The notes under the pieces: model-generated
What the model was told of the DNA's origin: nothing
The model's input: the letters and a program-made list of their open reading frames with translations, nothing else
Database searches by the model: none
NCBI GenBank assembly: GCA_021234155.1
Contig: JAJEKV010000019.1
Span: 19,777,359 to 19,841,358 of the forward strand
Length of the DNA: 64,000 nucleotides
Direction: 5' to 3'
DNA from: Isoetes taiwanensis
Lineage: Eukaryota > Streptophyta > Lycopodiopsida > Isoetales > Isoetaceae
Shown here: positions 1 to 11,245 of the stretch, in pieces
Numbering within the stretch: the first letter of the stretch is position 1
Layout of the letters: each line of letters starts with the position of its first letter
Translations under genes and position numbers: made by a program

Positions 1-1886
1 ATTATGGTAATCGCTAATGAGATCCCGGGCGCTTTTGAAGAGCAGGGAGGAGTGTTGAGCCCAAGGGCGTGGATCGGCGCAATGAGAAAATGAGAGCGCA
101 CTATGTCTTCAAGGGCGCATGGGCTTTAGAAGAAACAAACCGCACTCCATGAGGAGGCAAACCGAGACCGAAGCACCGACGCCGGCATTCGGATTGCAAG
201 AAAAGATGGGACGCCGATTTGAGGAGCTGATCGAGAGGCTCTTGAGAGCAGCACGTAAAACCCGCCTGACGGTGGACCGGGCGGGTCAGGGAGGTGGCAA
301 ATCTGTCGCAAGAAGGTGTCGAGGCCATAAATGGCATCCTGGTCGCTACAACCACGCCGCATTGGCAATATAGATCCAAAGTTGCGTGAGTGTCTAAGGT
401 GGCATTATCCTCCCCTGCCAATCGCCTAACGGCGGGGATCCCACCGGAGATCCGGCTCGAGATATGAGGCGGAGTGGATCCCGCTGCGGGCCATCCATGA
501 CCTTGGTCCGTAGGGAAGACGCCAATCGAAGTAAGAAAACCCGGGGTGGAGGGGGGCACCCAGAAGCATACCGAGAGGAGCCAGCCCGTGGGCGTGGTCT
601 GCCGAGCCCGCCCCCGAATTCACCGACAAGGGCGGGATCTAGAGCCTTGCACCAACGATCCCACTCAAGCGTGGAGCCGAGAGTAAACAGGAGGGCTATC
701 CCAACCCGTGGGAACCGCCTTTGCTATCCAGAAGAGCACGCAGTTGATTGTAACCTGCCAGGTGCTGCATGTAAACTTGTGCAAAGGGAAGATCCCGGGA
801 TGTCCCGGATACTTCCTTATTTGTTGCAAACTTCAAATTTGCCGAGAGAGGCAAATGATGAGCAAGCTCCCAAGATGTACTCTTGATGAAGAGCATGTGT
901 CTGATCATGATTAGACAGATAGGGGTTGTTATCCAAAAGCAACCATTGAAGTGTGGGGTCACCCTGAAAGTTCTGATGTGGCCCATCTCGAAATTTGTCC
1001 TGTGTATCTGCCAGATAGAAATCATGAAAAATGTATGCCATTGGCTGAACAACTCAAAGGTGATCATATCCGGATCGTTCACGGTGAATGAGATCAAAGA
1101 CTAAAAGGGCACAAAATAAACCTTTGTCTTCAACAGAGAGGTTGGGCCAGATCCGAAGAAAATCTCTGCGTCGCTAGGGAACATCAACGGACCATCAGCG
1201 CATGCCACTTCGGAAGAAAGAGGTGGCGGCGGCAACCACATAATCCGTGATAACCGGAAGGAATAGGGTAGTCAACAAAGCGTGGTTGAGAGCAATGGTA
1301 ATATAGCCTTCAAGTTTTGTCCGAGCCTCATCAGCCAGATCAATAGCTTGCTCTAGCCGTTGTTCGAGGTCACGGATCCCGTGGTCCTTTTCTAACGAAG
1401 GTGTGTCGGGTCACGGACCCGCTTTTGAGAAGTGTTAACCTCGTGGAGGAGGATTGCCCAGAGCATTGAGTCGGCACGGCAATCTCCGCGCGTCATCAAG
1501 AAGTTTCGCTTTCAACCTCCGTAGAAGCTGATCTTGGAGGGATGTTAGCCGAGAAGTCTCAAGTGGAGAGCCGAGCCAAAAGAGGCAATTTGAGCGCCAC
1601 GCTCAGTAAGGTGTTGAACTTGAGTGTTGTAATTGTCACAAAGCTCGAGTACAAAGCGCCGAGCTTAGCAATATCTTTCTCCTTGTCACTAAGGAGGGTG
1701 GCTTTGGACCGATTTTGCTCCAATAAGTCCTAAATTTCGGATTGAAGCCGAGCCCGTTGATCCGCAAGTAGGCTGGTCTGATCCTTTGCACCTGTTGAGA
1801 TCTATGCGGCCTGTAAGAGAGCCCCGCGGCTTTTCTTGAAGTTGGGCTTCCAAAGTTTGAACTTGTGCAAGGTGGCAGCTTGAAGG
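1..1886. other. No gene seen; moderately GC-rich degenerate DNA
   Basis: Only short overlapping open frames without recognisable motifs occur here. It lies 3' of the Ty3 element's extra ORF on the element's strand, so it may hold the eroded 3' end (UTR, LTR) of that element, but I could not find a matching LTR on the other side. Nothing further is supported. Confidence 0.4.
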
Positions 1887-3072
1887 TCACTTGTGGACCG
1901 TGTCGGAGGCCTCCAGAGCCTTTTGAACCCCATTCATGAGAGCTTCTTGGGATTCGTGTAACTTGAGAGCAGCAGCTTGAGCATCCTGCTGATATTGATA
2001 TAAAAGCTGGCGAGGGTGCAGAGGCGGAGGGGCCTGCTTGCCGCCGTGTTTGAGACGCTTGTGAGACATGATGAGAAGCGAGGGCCTTGTTTCTCAGAGA
2101 GGAGGAGGAGACAAAGGACATGCGTGGTGTTATCTTTGGGCATGACCAGAAGGAGAAGGGCGTGAAGTGCCAACTGGCGGATTTTGAGGAAGGGAATGAA
2201 AGGACTGTTGAGTGGAAGCAGGAGAATGAGGAGGTGAGGGAGGAAAGTAATGACAGATGAGGGCTTGAAGATGGCCTCCCACGGAAGTTTCGAGAGGTAG
2301 AAGTGGCGGCCCAAGACGGTCAATTTCTTGGAGAAGACGGTAGAACAACAATTGGGGCCAATCAATGTGGTGGTTGGAGTGCGAAAGATGAGCACAATAT
2401 TATAGAAAGGCTTATTGATATGGGTGTTCTTGATAGAATACCCAAGGAACTTATGCCACGTAAACTTAACAAAAGTTTCATGGGGTTTGTCTAAATTTGT
2501 CAGGCGATGCACATTGGCGTGATAAGGAGGTGCACCAAACTTAGTGACATCTAGATCCCGTATGGCGGACCAAGATAAACAAGGGGTTTGCAAAGGAATA
2601 TGGAATACCTCGGAAATCGGATGTTGAGTCAAGAAATGGTGGTGCCATCGACCAATCGTGGTGTAGCCATGCGGGTCGTTGACGATGTTAGCGATGAACC
2701 GCTTCAACCGGGTCGATTTGGAGCCGGAAGTTCCATTTGAGAGAATTCGTAAAGTTTCTCACGTTCTGCGACTTCACGATTCGGGCCAACAAGGGCTTCA
2801 CGGAAAGTGGGCGTCAAGAAAGAGACAGACTCGAAAAGAGCCAGTTCCCTGGGAGCAGTAGCTTGAAGTGTAGAAAATTTTGGTGCCGCCATGGCAAAGA
2901 GCTGCAGAAAAGAACGGTGATGAAAAAAGGCGAGAGCGTGAGATGTAAGGCGAAGAACGAAGGACGAAGGCGCAGAGGGACGAAAAGGTTTAGGGCGCGC
3001 AAATGGAGGTGAAGAGGCATGATGAGGACAAAACGACAACCGTTGATGGTGCCAGGTGTTGAAAGATGCCAA
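1887..3072 (-). pseudogene. Unrecognised extra ORF 3' of the Ty3 integrase
   Basis: Two open segments in different frames (about 2704-3072 and 1934-2707) read like one protein, followed by a third frame (1887-2069) with a helical Gln/Ala/Glu-rich stretch (HESQEALMNGVQKAL) that could form a coiled coil. Motifs such as SWSAIRDLDVTKF and KFTWHKFLGYSIKNT look like real protein, not shadow sequence. I do not recognise the family. It lies on the same strand as, and downstream of, gag-pol, with about 770 bp between the integrase stop and its start, and TATA-like sequences in that gap. Some TAT-lineage Ty3 elements carry extra ORFs, but homology is not shown here. It could also be a captured host gene piece. 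Frame changes make it a pseudogene. Confidence 0.45.
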
Positions 3073-3393
3073 GGAGGCGATTGAGAGGCAAAAATTTGGC
3101 TAAGTCCCCAAACTACCAAGGGAGAAGCAATGAACGGTGGAGATTAGACGGGAGAGTAGGATCGAGGTGACAAAAATAAAGGACACATATTAATGTTCGA
3201 TGGGCATGAAAAGAAGGAATGGCAGTTAATGCTGGCAACTCGAAGTGGGATATCATTAAAAGGAATGTGTCAGAAGGTACCATGGCTAGATATGCGGCGG
3301 GAGAAAAGATTCTCATTTTTAGAAACAGCCTTGCATTGCAAACACGTTGGCGATTTTTGTGATTGGTCCACGTCGACAAGGAGGTCCTCAGTT

Positions 3394-3403
3394 GGCTATA
3401 TAA
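3394..3403 (-). promoter_or_regulatory. Possible TATA box upstream of the extra ORF
   Basis: The minus strand reads TTATATAGCC about 320 bp upstream of the extra ORF. A second TATA-like CTATATAC lies near 3753-3761. Either could drive a separate transcript for the 3' ORF, but position and sequence are the only evidence. Confidence 0.25.
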
Positions 3404-3841
3404 GACGAACCGGGAGTGAAGCGAAGGCATCCAATGGCGCTCAGCATGGCTGCTGCGGGTTTGAACGAGAACTGCACTATGCCCACGAACTGTCAGGAGT
3501 GGATTACCTGCAAGATGAATTGTCTGGACCTCTGGCGCTGCCACAATCGTGGCCTGAGAATGGACGGTTGGTGTGCCGGGATGGCTGAACATCCCGATCC
3601 GAAGACCAACGGGATGGAGGTGGTTCTCGCACCGTTCGGCTGGGACCCGAAAGCGTAACCTCTACCACATCCTCAAGATCACCTCTCTCCCGAACCCGGA
3701 GTAGAGGGTTTTTCTTCTTAGGACTTAGTAGATAGGGCTCTGAGCCCGTTTTTGTATATAGGGCTGTGCCCATAGCGGAAGTAGCTGGGCGGCGCCCACA
3801 TTTTGTAAAAATTTCACCTATAATATAAATATGCCTCTGGT

Positions 3842-5000
3842 TTAGTCACTAGCTATTGTGTTTGTGTCTCGAACAGCATCTGTTTGTTGATGTTCACTTT
3901 CTGTGGTATGAAATGTTTTGAGGCGAAAGCCATTAACCAGTGTAGGTAATGGAGTTCCATCTAATTTGGCCAGCTGGAAAACGCTGGGTTTAACCACTTG
4001 AGCAATTCGATAAGGGCCAAGCCATCGAAACTTTAGTTTACCCGGAAAATTTTTGTACCGAGAGTCATAAAGAAGAACCAAATCGCCTTTCTTGAATGTT
4101 TTTTTCTTCAAACATTTGTCATGTAAAGATTTTTGTAACCGTTGTCCATGAAGAACACGAATATAAGCATCCCTTCGAAGTTCATCCAACTGTTCCAATT
4201 GATAAACCCTTTCTTGGAGTGCAGCAGGCGGATTATGGGCAGTAGCTAGTTGAAAACGGAGAGTTGGGAGAATGTACTCAAAAGGCATGAGAGCTTCTTG
4301 ACCATAAACCAATTTGAAAGGAGTGTGACCAGTAGCTATTTTGAAACAAGTATTGTAGGCCCAAAGAACAGTAGGAAGTTTGTTTTGCCAATCAGTGCGA
4401 GAAGTATCACAAATTTTTTTGAGAATTGTGACCAGAGTTTTGTTGGTGCTTTCTGCCAAACCATTCCCTTGAGGATAGTAAGGTGTGCTCTTGTGATGAT
4501 GTATCAGGAGATAATCCGTCAGCTCCTTGATGGTATGATTGATAAAATGGACACCACGATCACTGACCAGCTCCGTGGGGCAGCCAAACCGCGTGATGAT
4601 TTGTTGATAGAGGACCTTGGCTGTGCTGGCCGCAGTGTTGTCTGGAAGTGCGCAAGCTTCCGCCCATTTGGTAGCGTGAGTCGCTGAGAACTGAATGTAG
4701 CGGCACGGGTGTGCCGCTGCAGAGGATCGATGGGTCCCACAAAAATCCATTCCCCATTTGCTGAAGGGAAGTGGCGCGGGCGGCCGGCGCCAAGGGAAGA
4801 GCGCCACGGGCCGGGGCCGCCCCACACCGGGCAAGCATCACACGCGTCGGGCGTGGAGCGAGCGCCTTTGAAGAGCGTGGGCCAAAATAACCAAAGAAGA
4901 AGGATTTTGGCGCGCCGTGGTGTCACCATGAAAATGACCACCACCGAGCCCTTCATGGGCTTCTGACAATATCCGGAACCTCATGAGGGAGAACACACAA
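3842..5000 (-). pseudogene. Ty3 integrase domain
   Basis: The integrase joins retroelement cDNA to host DNA. The catalytic core is readable: MDFCGTHRSS covers the first conserved Asp region, ELVSDRGVHF holds the second Asp, and NGLAESTNKT holds the catalytic Glu. A GPY/F-type module (LGPYRIAQV) follows, after the basic KKGDLVLLYDSRYKN segment. A Cys pair of the N-terminal zinc-binding domain (DACDACPVW) is found in another frame near 4.85 kb, so the zinc domain and core are separated by a frameshift. No chromodomain follows: the frame ends about 55 residues after the GPY module. Core length is normal for a Ty3 integrase. This is the best preserved part of the element. Confidence 0.88.
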
Positions 5001-6274
5001 TCACCGAAGAATGGTATCCTTACCCTTTTTGTAAAGATGGCCTGCAACCATGGTGTAGTCACGACCTCGCGAGAAAATTGATGTCGACGGATTGTCGCTT
5101 GGTCGAGAGAGAGCGTGGCGCCCTCCGGTGGAAGAGCTCGTGGAGGAGATATCGCTGAAAGTCATGGAACCAATGTGGTGTTGCCGTGACCGTAAAGAGT
5201 TGAGCGCCGTGAAAGGCGCCCGAGACTCCGCAGAGGGATCATCCGTGTGGATGCGTGAAAGATAATCCGGGACAACATGAGATTTGCCGGCCTTGTGAAC
5301 AATTTCAAAAGGTGCAAATTCTTGCAGAAGTAGGACCCAACGTGCAATGCGGCCCGTGGGCGTGGATTTGTTGATCAAATAAAGGAGTGCTTGGTGGTCA
5401 ACAAAGAATTTGATCTGACTGCCCAAAAGATAGTGACGGAAGCGTTGGACGCAGAAAATTAAACCCAAGGCTTCTCTCTCTGTGGCAGAGTAGTTGCGTT
5501 CAGCAGAATTGAGTTTCCTACCGCGAAGCGGTTTTGGTTTGTCGGTACACATCATATTCTTGAGAAAGAACAGCTCCAATAGCAAAGGCCGAGACATCGA
5601 CATGGACATGAAAGGGCTTGTCCCATTGAGGAGGAACAAGAACCGGGGCCTGAGTAAGCAAGAGCTTCAACTGTTGGAAAGCAGCCTCCGCCTGGGAATT
5701 CCAAGCCCAGGTGGATTCATCACCCGTGAGTTTATGAATGGGATCTGCAATGGCTCCTAGTCCAGGAATGAAGGTGGAGTAATAATTGACCTTACCCAAG
5801 AAAGAGCGTGTTTCCTTGATATTGGCTGGTGCTTGAGCCTTGAGCACACAGCTGATTTTGGCAGGATCAGTGGTGATACCTGCTTTGCTGACCACATGTC
5901 CCAACAGAACACCTGAAGTGACGCAAAAGGTGCATTTCTCGGGATTGAGACTAATGCCGGACTCATCACATTTCTGAAAGACAAGTTCCAATTTATCCAA
6001 ATGGTCACCATGGAATCAGAGGCGAGAAGTCATCTTGAAAAATTTGCAAGAAGGGATTTTCCTTCATAAAATCATGAAAAACTGAGAGCATGATCCGTTG
6101 AAACGTGGATGGAGAGTTTGATAAGCCAAAAGGAACCACCTTGTAGGCAAAAGTGCCCCACGGGGTGGTCAAGGTAGTCTTGAGTTGATCAGATTCTTTG
6201 ATTGAGATCTGATTGTAGCCAGAAAAACCATCCATGAAGGAGTACATCTCGTGTCCAGCAACCTCTTCCAGAAC
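5001..6274 (-). pseudogene. Ty3 RT C-terminal half and RNase H
   Basis: This is the part of reverse transcriptase left downstream of the palindromic insertion. VAGHEMYSFMDGFSGYNQI is RT motif A, VVPFGLSNSPSTFQR is motif B, and the catalytic loop reads FQDDFS where most Ty3 elements have Y-x-D-D or F-x-D-D. The connection domain (TRSFLGKVNYYSTFIPG) and RNase H (HVHVDVSAFAIGAVLSQ, NYSATEREALGLIF, FFVDHQALLYL) follow. Frameshifts occur after the catalytic loop (about 6.0 kb) and inside RNase H (about 5.55 kb). The first codons (VLEEVAGHE) continue the RT upstream of the insertion once the insertion and one target-site copy are ignored. Confidence 0.88.
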
Positions 6275-7295
6275 TGTTGAACCACAAGTGGTCCAACATG
6301 TGTATGTGGCGATTGAGAAGATATTATTTGGGGCAATGGTTAAAAAATGTAATTTGGGGCAATGTTAAAATATTATAATGAGGTATTGTATGGTGGAGAT
6401 AAAGAGGTGAAGAATTGAAGGGAGAAGATGAAGAGGTGCATCCAACGGTCTTGATAAAGAGGTGGATATTGGAGAGCTTAGATTTTGTTATGAAAACTAT
6501 AAACATTTTGAGGAGATTTATTCTCCTCCTCTTCCCTTCACGTACTTCATTGGAGCATGGTGGCAGTGCTCAAGGAGGGGTGTGGCAGCCCCCTCCATAT
6601 TTGTTGAAGGTCCCTTGCAAGGGGTTTTTCTGTTATATCAAGATCATGCTTTGTTGATGTTTATTGAAGAAAAGATTTCTTACTGTGCAAATTTTGTTGT
6701 CTTATCATATTGATATTCCATTGATCTTTTCTTGAGATTTTTATGAGTGTTGGCCTGGATGGGGAACCAGGTTCAACATTATGGCACTCTCGGTGGGACC
6801 CACCGAGAGTGCCATAATGTTGAACCTGGTTCCCCAAATCCAGGCCAACACCCATAAAATCTCATCTCAAGGAAAGATCAATTGAATAGTCACCAAGAAG
6901 CCAGATTTGTATCAAACTTCAAAACCCAGATTTATATCAAAACTTCAAAATCATATTCAATAAGAAGATAATATATAAAGAACTTCCCCTTGCAAGGGCC
7001 TTCAACATAAGCATGAGGAGGCTGCCACCCTCCTCATATGAGCATTGCCACTATGCTCTCTTTGTAAACGTGAAGGAAGAGGAGGAGAGAGTATCTCCTC
7101 AAATTATTTATGCTTTACATTGTTAATCCCCACCATTGTTTTCCACCTCTTCATCACAACCATCAATTTTGCCTCTTCATCTTAACCATCCACTTCCACC
7201 ACTTAATCCAAGCCCTTAAAACCTAACCATTATTATATGCCCCAAATATGCTCAAATGGTCTACAAAAACATGTTGAACCACTTGTGGTTCAACA
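6275..7295. mobile_element. Palindromic insertion: two inverted LTR-PBS arms
   Basis: A 1,021-bp insert splits the Ty3 RT and is flanked by a perfect 5-bp target duplication, AGAAC, at 6270-6274 and 7296-7300. Both ends start with TGTTGAACCAC, which is itself a small hairpin. The left arm (6275-6797) and right arm (6799-7295) are diverged reverse complements, with a near-perfect centre around 6757-6838 pivoting on base 6798. Each arm looks like an LTR: TG start, ACA end at 6778 and 6818, CCTTGCAAGG in the middle. It is then followed at the centre by ATGGCACTCTCGGTGGG, which resembles a primer-binding site. The insert therefore reads LTR-PBS|PBS-LTR, with U3 ends on both outsides. Confidence 0.75.
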
Positions 7296-8104
7296 AGAAC
7301 CTGGTCTGTGAAGGGAAGGGGAAAATGATCACGCTCCGTGGCCTGATTGAGTTTCCGGTAGTCCACGCAAACGCGGATCTTACCATTGTGTTTGAGTGCA
7401 ATGACGATGGGGCTCACCCACTCAGAATGTTTGACCTCATAGATCAAACCTGCAGCAAGGAGTTTGTCAATTTCTGCCTTGACGCGATCACGGTAATTAG
7501 GGTTGAGCCGGTACTGTCGTTGCTAGACTGGACGTGCATCAGACTTGGTAGGAATGGTGAGTTCCCCCAAGGTTTTGTTGATCCCCCGAAGATCTCTGTA
7601 GCTCCAGGCGAAAATGTGTGTGAATTTTTTGAAGAGTGTGACGGCCCTGTTACGATAGGGTTTCGGAAGATTGGCAGCAATTCGGACAGGCTGATTGTTG
7701 CCTACATCCACAATCTCGACTTCAGGAGTCTGAATATGGGGGATAACATCCGTGTCCTGGACAATATGAGCAGGAGGTTGAAGCATAACAGGATGCGTGG
7801 CACCCTGCGTGGTGAAAAAGAGAGGTTGCTGAGTTTCATCAAGCAGAGGTTGCTTCATGACAGCGTGGACATCTACAGGAGCTGCAGGAGAGTCCACATC
7901 TGAAAAGTGATCAACCCGTTGAATTCGATTGCAAGGAGCCAGGTAAGGGTCAAGCAAAGCAGCCACAGCCTGGTCCTGATCAAGGGTCATTTCTCCCCAA
8001 GGATCAGCATATTCGGGGTAGGATGACAGAGGCAGACTCGCAGGTGGAGCCTGAACTTGATAGATATTCTCGCCCCCGGAATCGATGTCGGAGAGAGGGT
8101 TCAA
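7296..8104 (-). pseudogene. Ty3 RT N-terminal half with linker
   Basis: The RT fingers are readable as SEWVSPIVIALKHNGKIRV and CVDYRKLNQATERDHFPLPF, the usual Ty3 start of RT, ending in TDQVL at the insertion point. Upstream in the same direction is a linker frame (7523-8104) with LPKPYRNRAVTLFKKF and FAWSYRDLRGI, typical of the segment between protease and RT in plant Ty3 polyproteins. A frame change separates linker and RT near 7.5 kb. The catalytic half continues on the other side of the insertion. Confidence 0.85.
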
Positions 8105-8173
8105 AGATTGTCAACGGAAATGATTTTGCCCGTTCCAAGTCCATGGTGGCATTGAGGTGACCATCCGTGATGA

Positions 8174-8674
8174 CTAACCGATCTGTGGGCCCAAGAATGG
8201 ATACTCTTGGCCCGGCGGAGAAAAAGGTCTCACGACCAACATTTCATAATCACCTGGATCTTCTCCAGCCTTCCAAACACCAAATTCCAAGGGAAATCTG
8301 AGATCACCAATGTTGATGTGAAGAAGAGGCGTGACGCCTTGAGGTCTCGTGATGTGGCCATTGGCCAATTTGATGTCATAGGGGGCACGATAGAGTTGTT
8401 TGATGCCCATTTGTTTGCGGAGTTTGTCCGTAATGAGATTGACTGCACTACCTCCGTCAATTTGAACATGGTTGACTTGCTGATTACCCACCGTGGCATG
8501 TACCGTGGGTGTAGAGGTAGCAACAGCCCCAACCAAAACAGTCGGGAGTGGTAACTGGTCCTTGAGAGCAGGACAGAGTTTCAAAATTGTGGCCAAGCTT
8601 AAAGGAATTTTGATTTTGGCTAGCTCCTCCTGGAGTTCCAGAGGCACATGAGAAAAAGGATCTGCTGGATCCAC
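8174..8674 (-). pseudogene. Ty3 aspartic protease domain
   Basis: This retropepsin-type domain would cut the element's polyprotein. The active-site loop is VQIDGGSAVNLI: Asp-Gly-Gly replaces the more usual Asp-Ser/Thr-Gly, a variant often seen in TAT-like plant Ty3 elements. The hydrophobic segments YDIKLANGHIT and LLHINIGDLRFPLEFGVW fit the rest of the fold. The frame stays open for 166 codons and is then cut from the RT linker by a stop. Confidence 0.82.
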
Positions 8675-8699
8675 AGGTGCGGGAGTGCGTGGTAAAGAA

Positions 8700-10812
8700 G
8701 CAGCAACTTCTTTGAGTAGGTCAACCTCCGCAGCTATATTGGGATATGTCTGAGAGCGTGGAGGTTGAGGCGTGGACCGGTCGCGCCTTGTCTTTGTTGA
8801 GCTCTAGTGGTGGCATGGACATTAGCCAACGTGCGGCCTTCAGCAGCTTTGCATGAGATTCAAAATGCTTTGGCGAACTTTAGGCATGACATGCATGAGT
8901 TTCTCCAAGTCGTGCAAAATGGACCTTTTGTCTTACACGAGGAATTGCGTTGATTTGCAAAGGCGGGTTGCGTGCCATTAGGAATAATGGTTAAGGGACG
9001 TGGCGCCTGGTGCGCGTGAGACCAAACCAACCCAATTGGATGGCTTTGGACCGGAGGATTAAGAGCCCGAAAAATTTCTTCCCCGTGCTTGTTGATCCAT
9101 CCGAGGTTGATTGGCGTAAGCTGGTTGATAAGCGTGATTGCCGAGGCGCCAAAGGTGGCTTCCGAAGAACAGGACGCGGGCCTTGTTTGCCATTAGCAAT
9201 CCAGAGTTGGTAAGCCGTGAGGCGGACGGATGTGGTCTGATTGGTGCCAGGAAGCTGCACCTGAACTTGTGGGAGTTGAGGACACGCCGTGGTGGTATGA
9301 CCCCATTCTTGACAGTGATAACACTGAAGCTGGCGGATCAAAAGGAGGACGGTGTGTTGGGTCCCCGTTGTTGCTCCCCGCTGTCGATAGAGTTGATTGG
9401 GTTGCGCTGCAGTGGTGGTCACGATAGTGCGATTGGTGCTGAGGTGTTGTTTGCACTTGATAAACCATTTTGTGGCGGAAAGGTGTAGGATGAGTGCGAG
9501 TGCACTCTTCCGTGGCATGATTGCACATGTTGCAGCGTTTACAATGAGGCGGGCCATTGGTGGAGTTACACTCATTCGCCAAGTGGCCTTGATATTTGCA
9601 GATATGGCACCAGATCTGACTGCGCCCCGGAGTGGCGTGTTGAGGTTGAACAGCAGTCTGGGGAACCATGACGGGTGGAATGAAAGGGAGCTCCTGAAGA
9701 GCCACGCCACGGGAGGAAACATTGATCGAAAGTGATTGACAAGATCGATAGCCTTGCTCCAAAGTCTTGGCGCGCGGTATTCATCATGAGTCCGATAGCT
9801 GGAGGAAGTCCTTGGAGAAACCGCACCAAGATCCGGCTCGTGTGGGGTACTCCTTGAGTTTGCTTTGAAAGGTAATGTGAAGACGGTCCGCAAAATCCGG
9901 GCGCACTCAAGTGGGCTCTTGTTGAAGGTCATTGAGTTGCTTGAGATGAAGTTGATCATCATCCATGGTCCCATAGTGAGAAAGAAAACCAGTTTTCATT
10001 TCTGACCAATCTTGTTTCCAGTGGGTTTTGTTGGACATGAGCCATTGATGAGGGGAGCCACGTAATGTGGTGGAAAAGATGTGGAATTTCAGTTGAGGTT
10101 GCGCATGACCATTCAGGACAGCCAGAGCCTCAAATTCTTCCATGTGGGCCTAAGCACTTTGGTCTAAAAGTTTGCCTTTCGTGTTGCCAAAGGTGGGATA
10201 AGTCAGCTTAAGGGTCTGAAAGGTAGAGGTAACAGTGCTGGGCTGGACAGGAACATGATAGTGAGGATATTGAGGTGGCGTTGGAGGTGGTATGGTGCTG
10301 AAAAGACCCTGCTGAAGGGGTGGTTGATGTGGAGGTACTGGAGGTGCCTGATCATTTGTTTTGAGGTCTGTAAGAGCGTAAACAGGAAGAGCAGTGGGAA
10401 AGGTAGGGAAGGGAAATTCCTGGGGAGGAGCAAAAGAGACATGTGGATATCCCTGTCCCCCCGTAGGAGATGATGGTTGTGAAGGCAGAGGCGTATGGCC
10501 AGAAGAGTGATGGATGAAGGCATGTTCTGGGGTATGAAAGTAAGGTTGATGATCAGGAGCCGGATAGGGCTCCTGATAGTGATGAGGAGACTGAGGCTGT
10601 GAGCAATGTTTGCACGCTTGAGGCGGGGAATTTGGACGAGACATGACACGAGGGGTGGGTGGCGCCGACTGAGCCCGAGACCGAATGTGGCCTCCCTCAA
10701 TGTCATAAGCAGATCCATACATGTCACGAACAGCTTCCCTTCGATGATGGAGCTCCAAGCGAGACGCCGTCTGGGAAAGAAGTTCTTCTGGCGTGAAGTT
10801 TCGGGCAGACAT
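8700..10812 (-). pseudogene. Ty3 gag with several zinc knuckles
   Basis: Gag packages element RNA. The likely start is the Met at 10812 (MSARNFTPEELL), because an open Pro/Gln/His-rich N-terminal region follows (10150-10812). The core continues in other frames: FHIFSTTLRGSPHQWLMSN resembles the retrotransposon gag core (9907-10143), then a region to about 9.2 kb with Cys/His clusters CHICKYQGHLANEC, CKRCNMCNHATEEC and CYHCQEWGHTTTAC. The last has CX2CX4HX4C spacing. Three or more frame changes and stops break it. Confidence 0.75.
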
Positions 10813-11245
10813 TTCGACAGAAGAAAGGAAAATGGAATCAGACCCGGCAGCGGCGACAGTGTTTGGGGTCTGGGTTCGGGAACTCCTGCAAGACAGCCCT
10901 CTGTGAGGACCCTTGGATCTAACAGGAGAATCCTGGGGACTATGTCACGCGGGATTTGCAAGAAAAGAACAAGAAGAAGAAAACAGAACAAGAGAGAACA
11001 GTGAGAGGAAAATGATAAGCTTCCTTGATATCACTGATGAACATACATGAGCTCTCGCAATCGAGAGAAGACTGAAGAGAGACAAGACTCAAAACTCATC
11101 TAAAAACTCATGTGCTAGTTCTAGTCATATATATAGTACAATGGCCTTTGGCCCAATATAGACACTCTGACTGATCTCGGTGCCGACTCCTGGAAGGAGG
11201 CCTGATTTGCAGGAATGTTGGCGGTGCCTCTTGAAGTGCCTAGAA
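10813..11245 (-). promoter_or_regulatory. Probable 5' leader or LTR of the Ty3 element
   Basis: This stretch lies directly upstream of gag on the minus strand, has no coding frame, and contains a TATA-like run (ACTATATATATGA, 11126-11138). It would be the promoter side of the element. LTR borders and primer-binding site were not identified, and the neighbouring LINE begins about 11246. Confidence 0.4.

Larger units (their letters stand above)
3842..10812 (-). mobile_element. Degenerate Ty3/gypsy retrotransposon body (TAT-like, no chromodomain)
   Basis: Reading right to left the order is gag with zinc knuckles, protease, reverse transcriptase, RNase H and integrase, which is the Ty3/gypsy order. 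The protease core IDGGSAVNLI and the lack of a chromodomain after the integrase GPY motif fit the non-chromovirus TAT/Ogre-like plant group. Stops and frameshifts separate the domains, and a 1,021-bp palindromic insertion (6275-7295) splits RT. I could not define the LTRs. A TATA-like sequence near 11126-11138 may belong to the 5' LTR. Confidence 0.85.
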
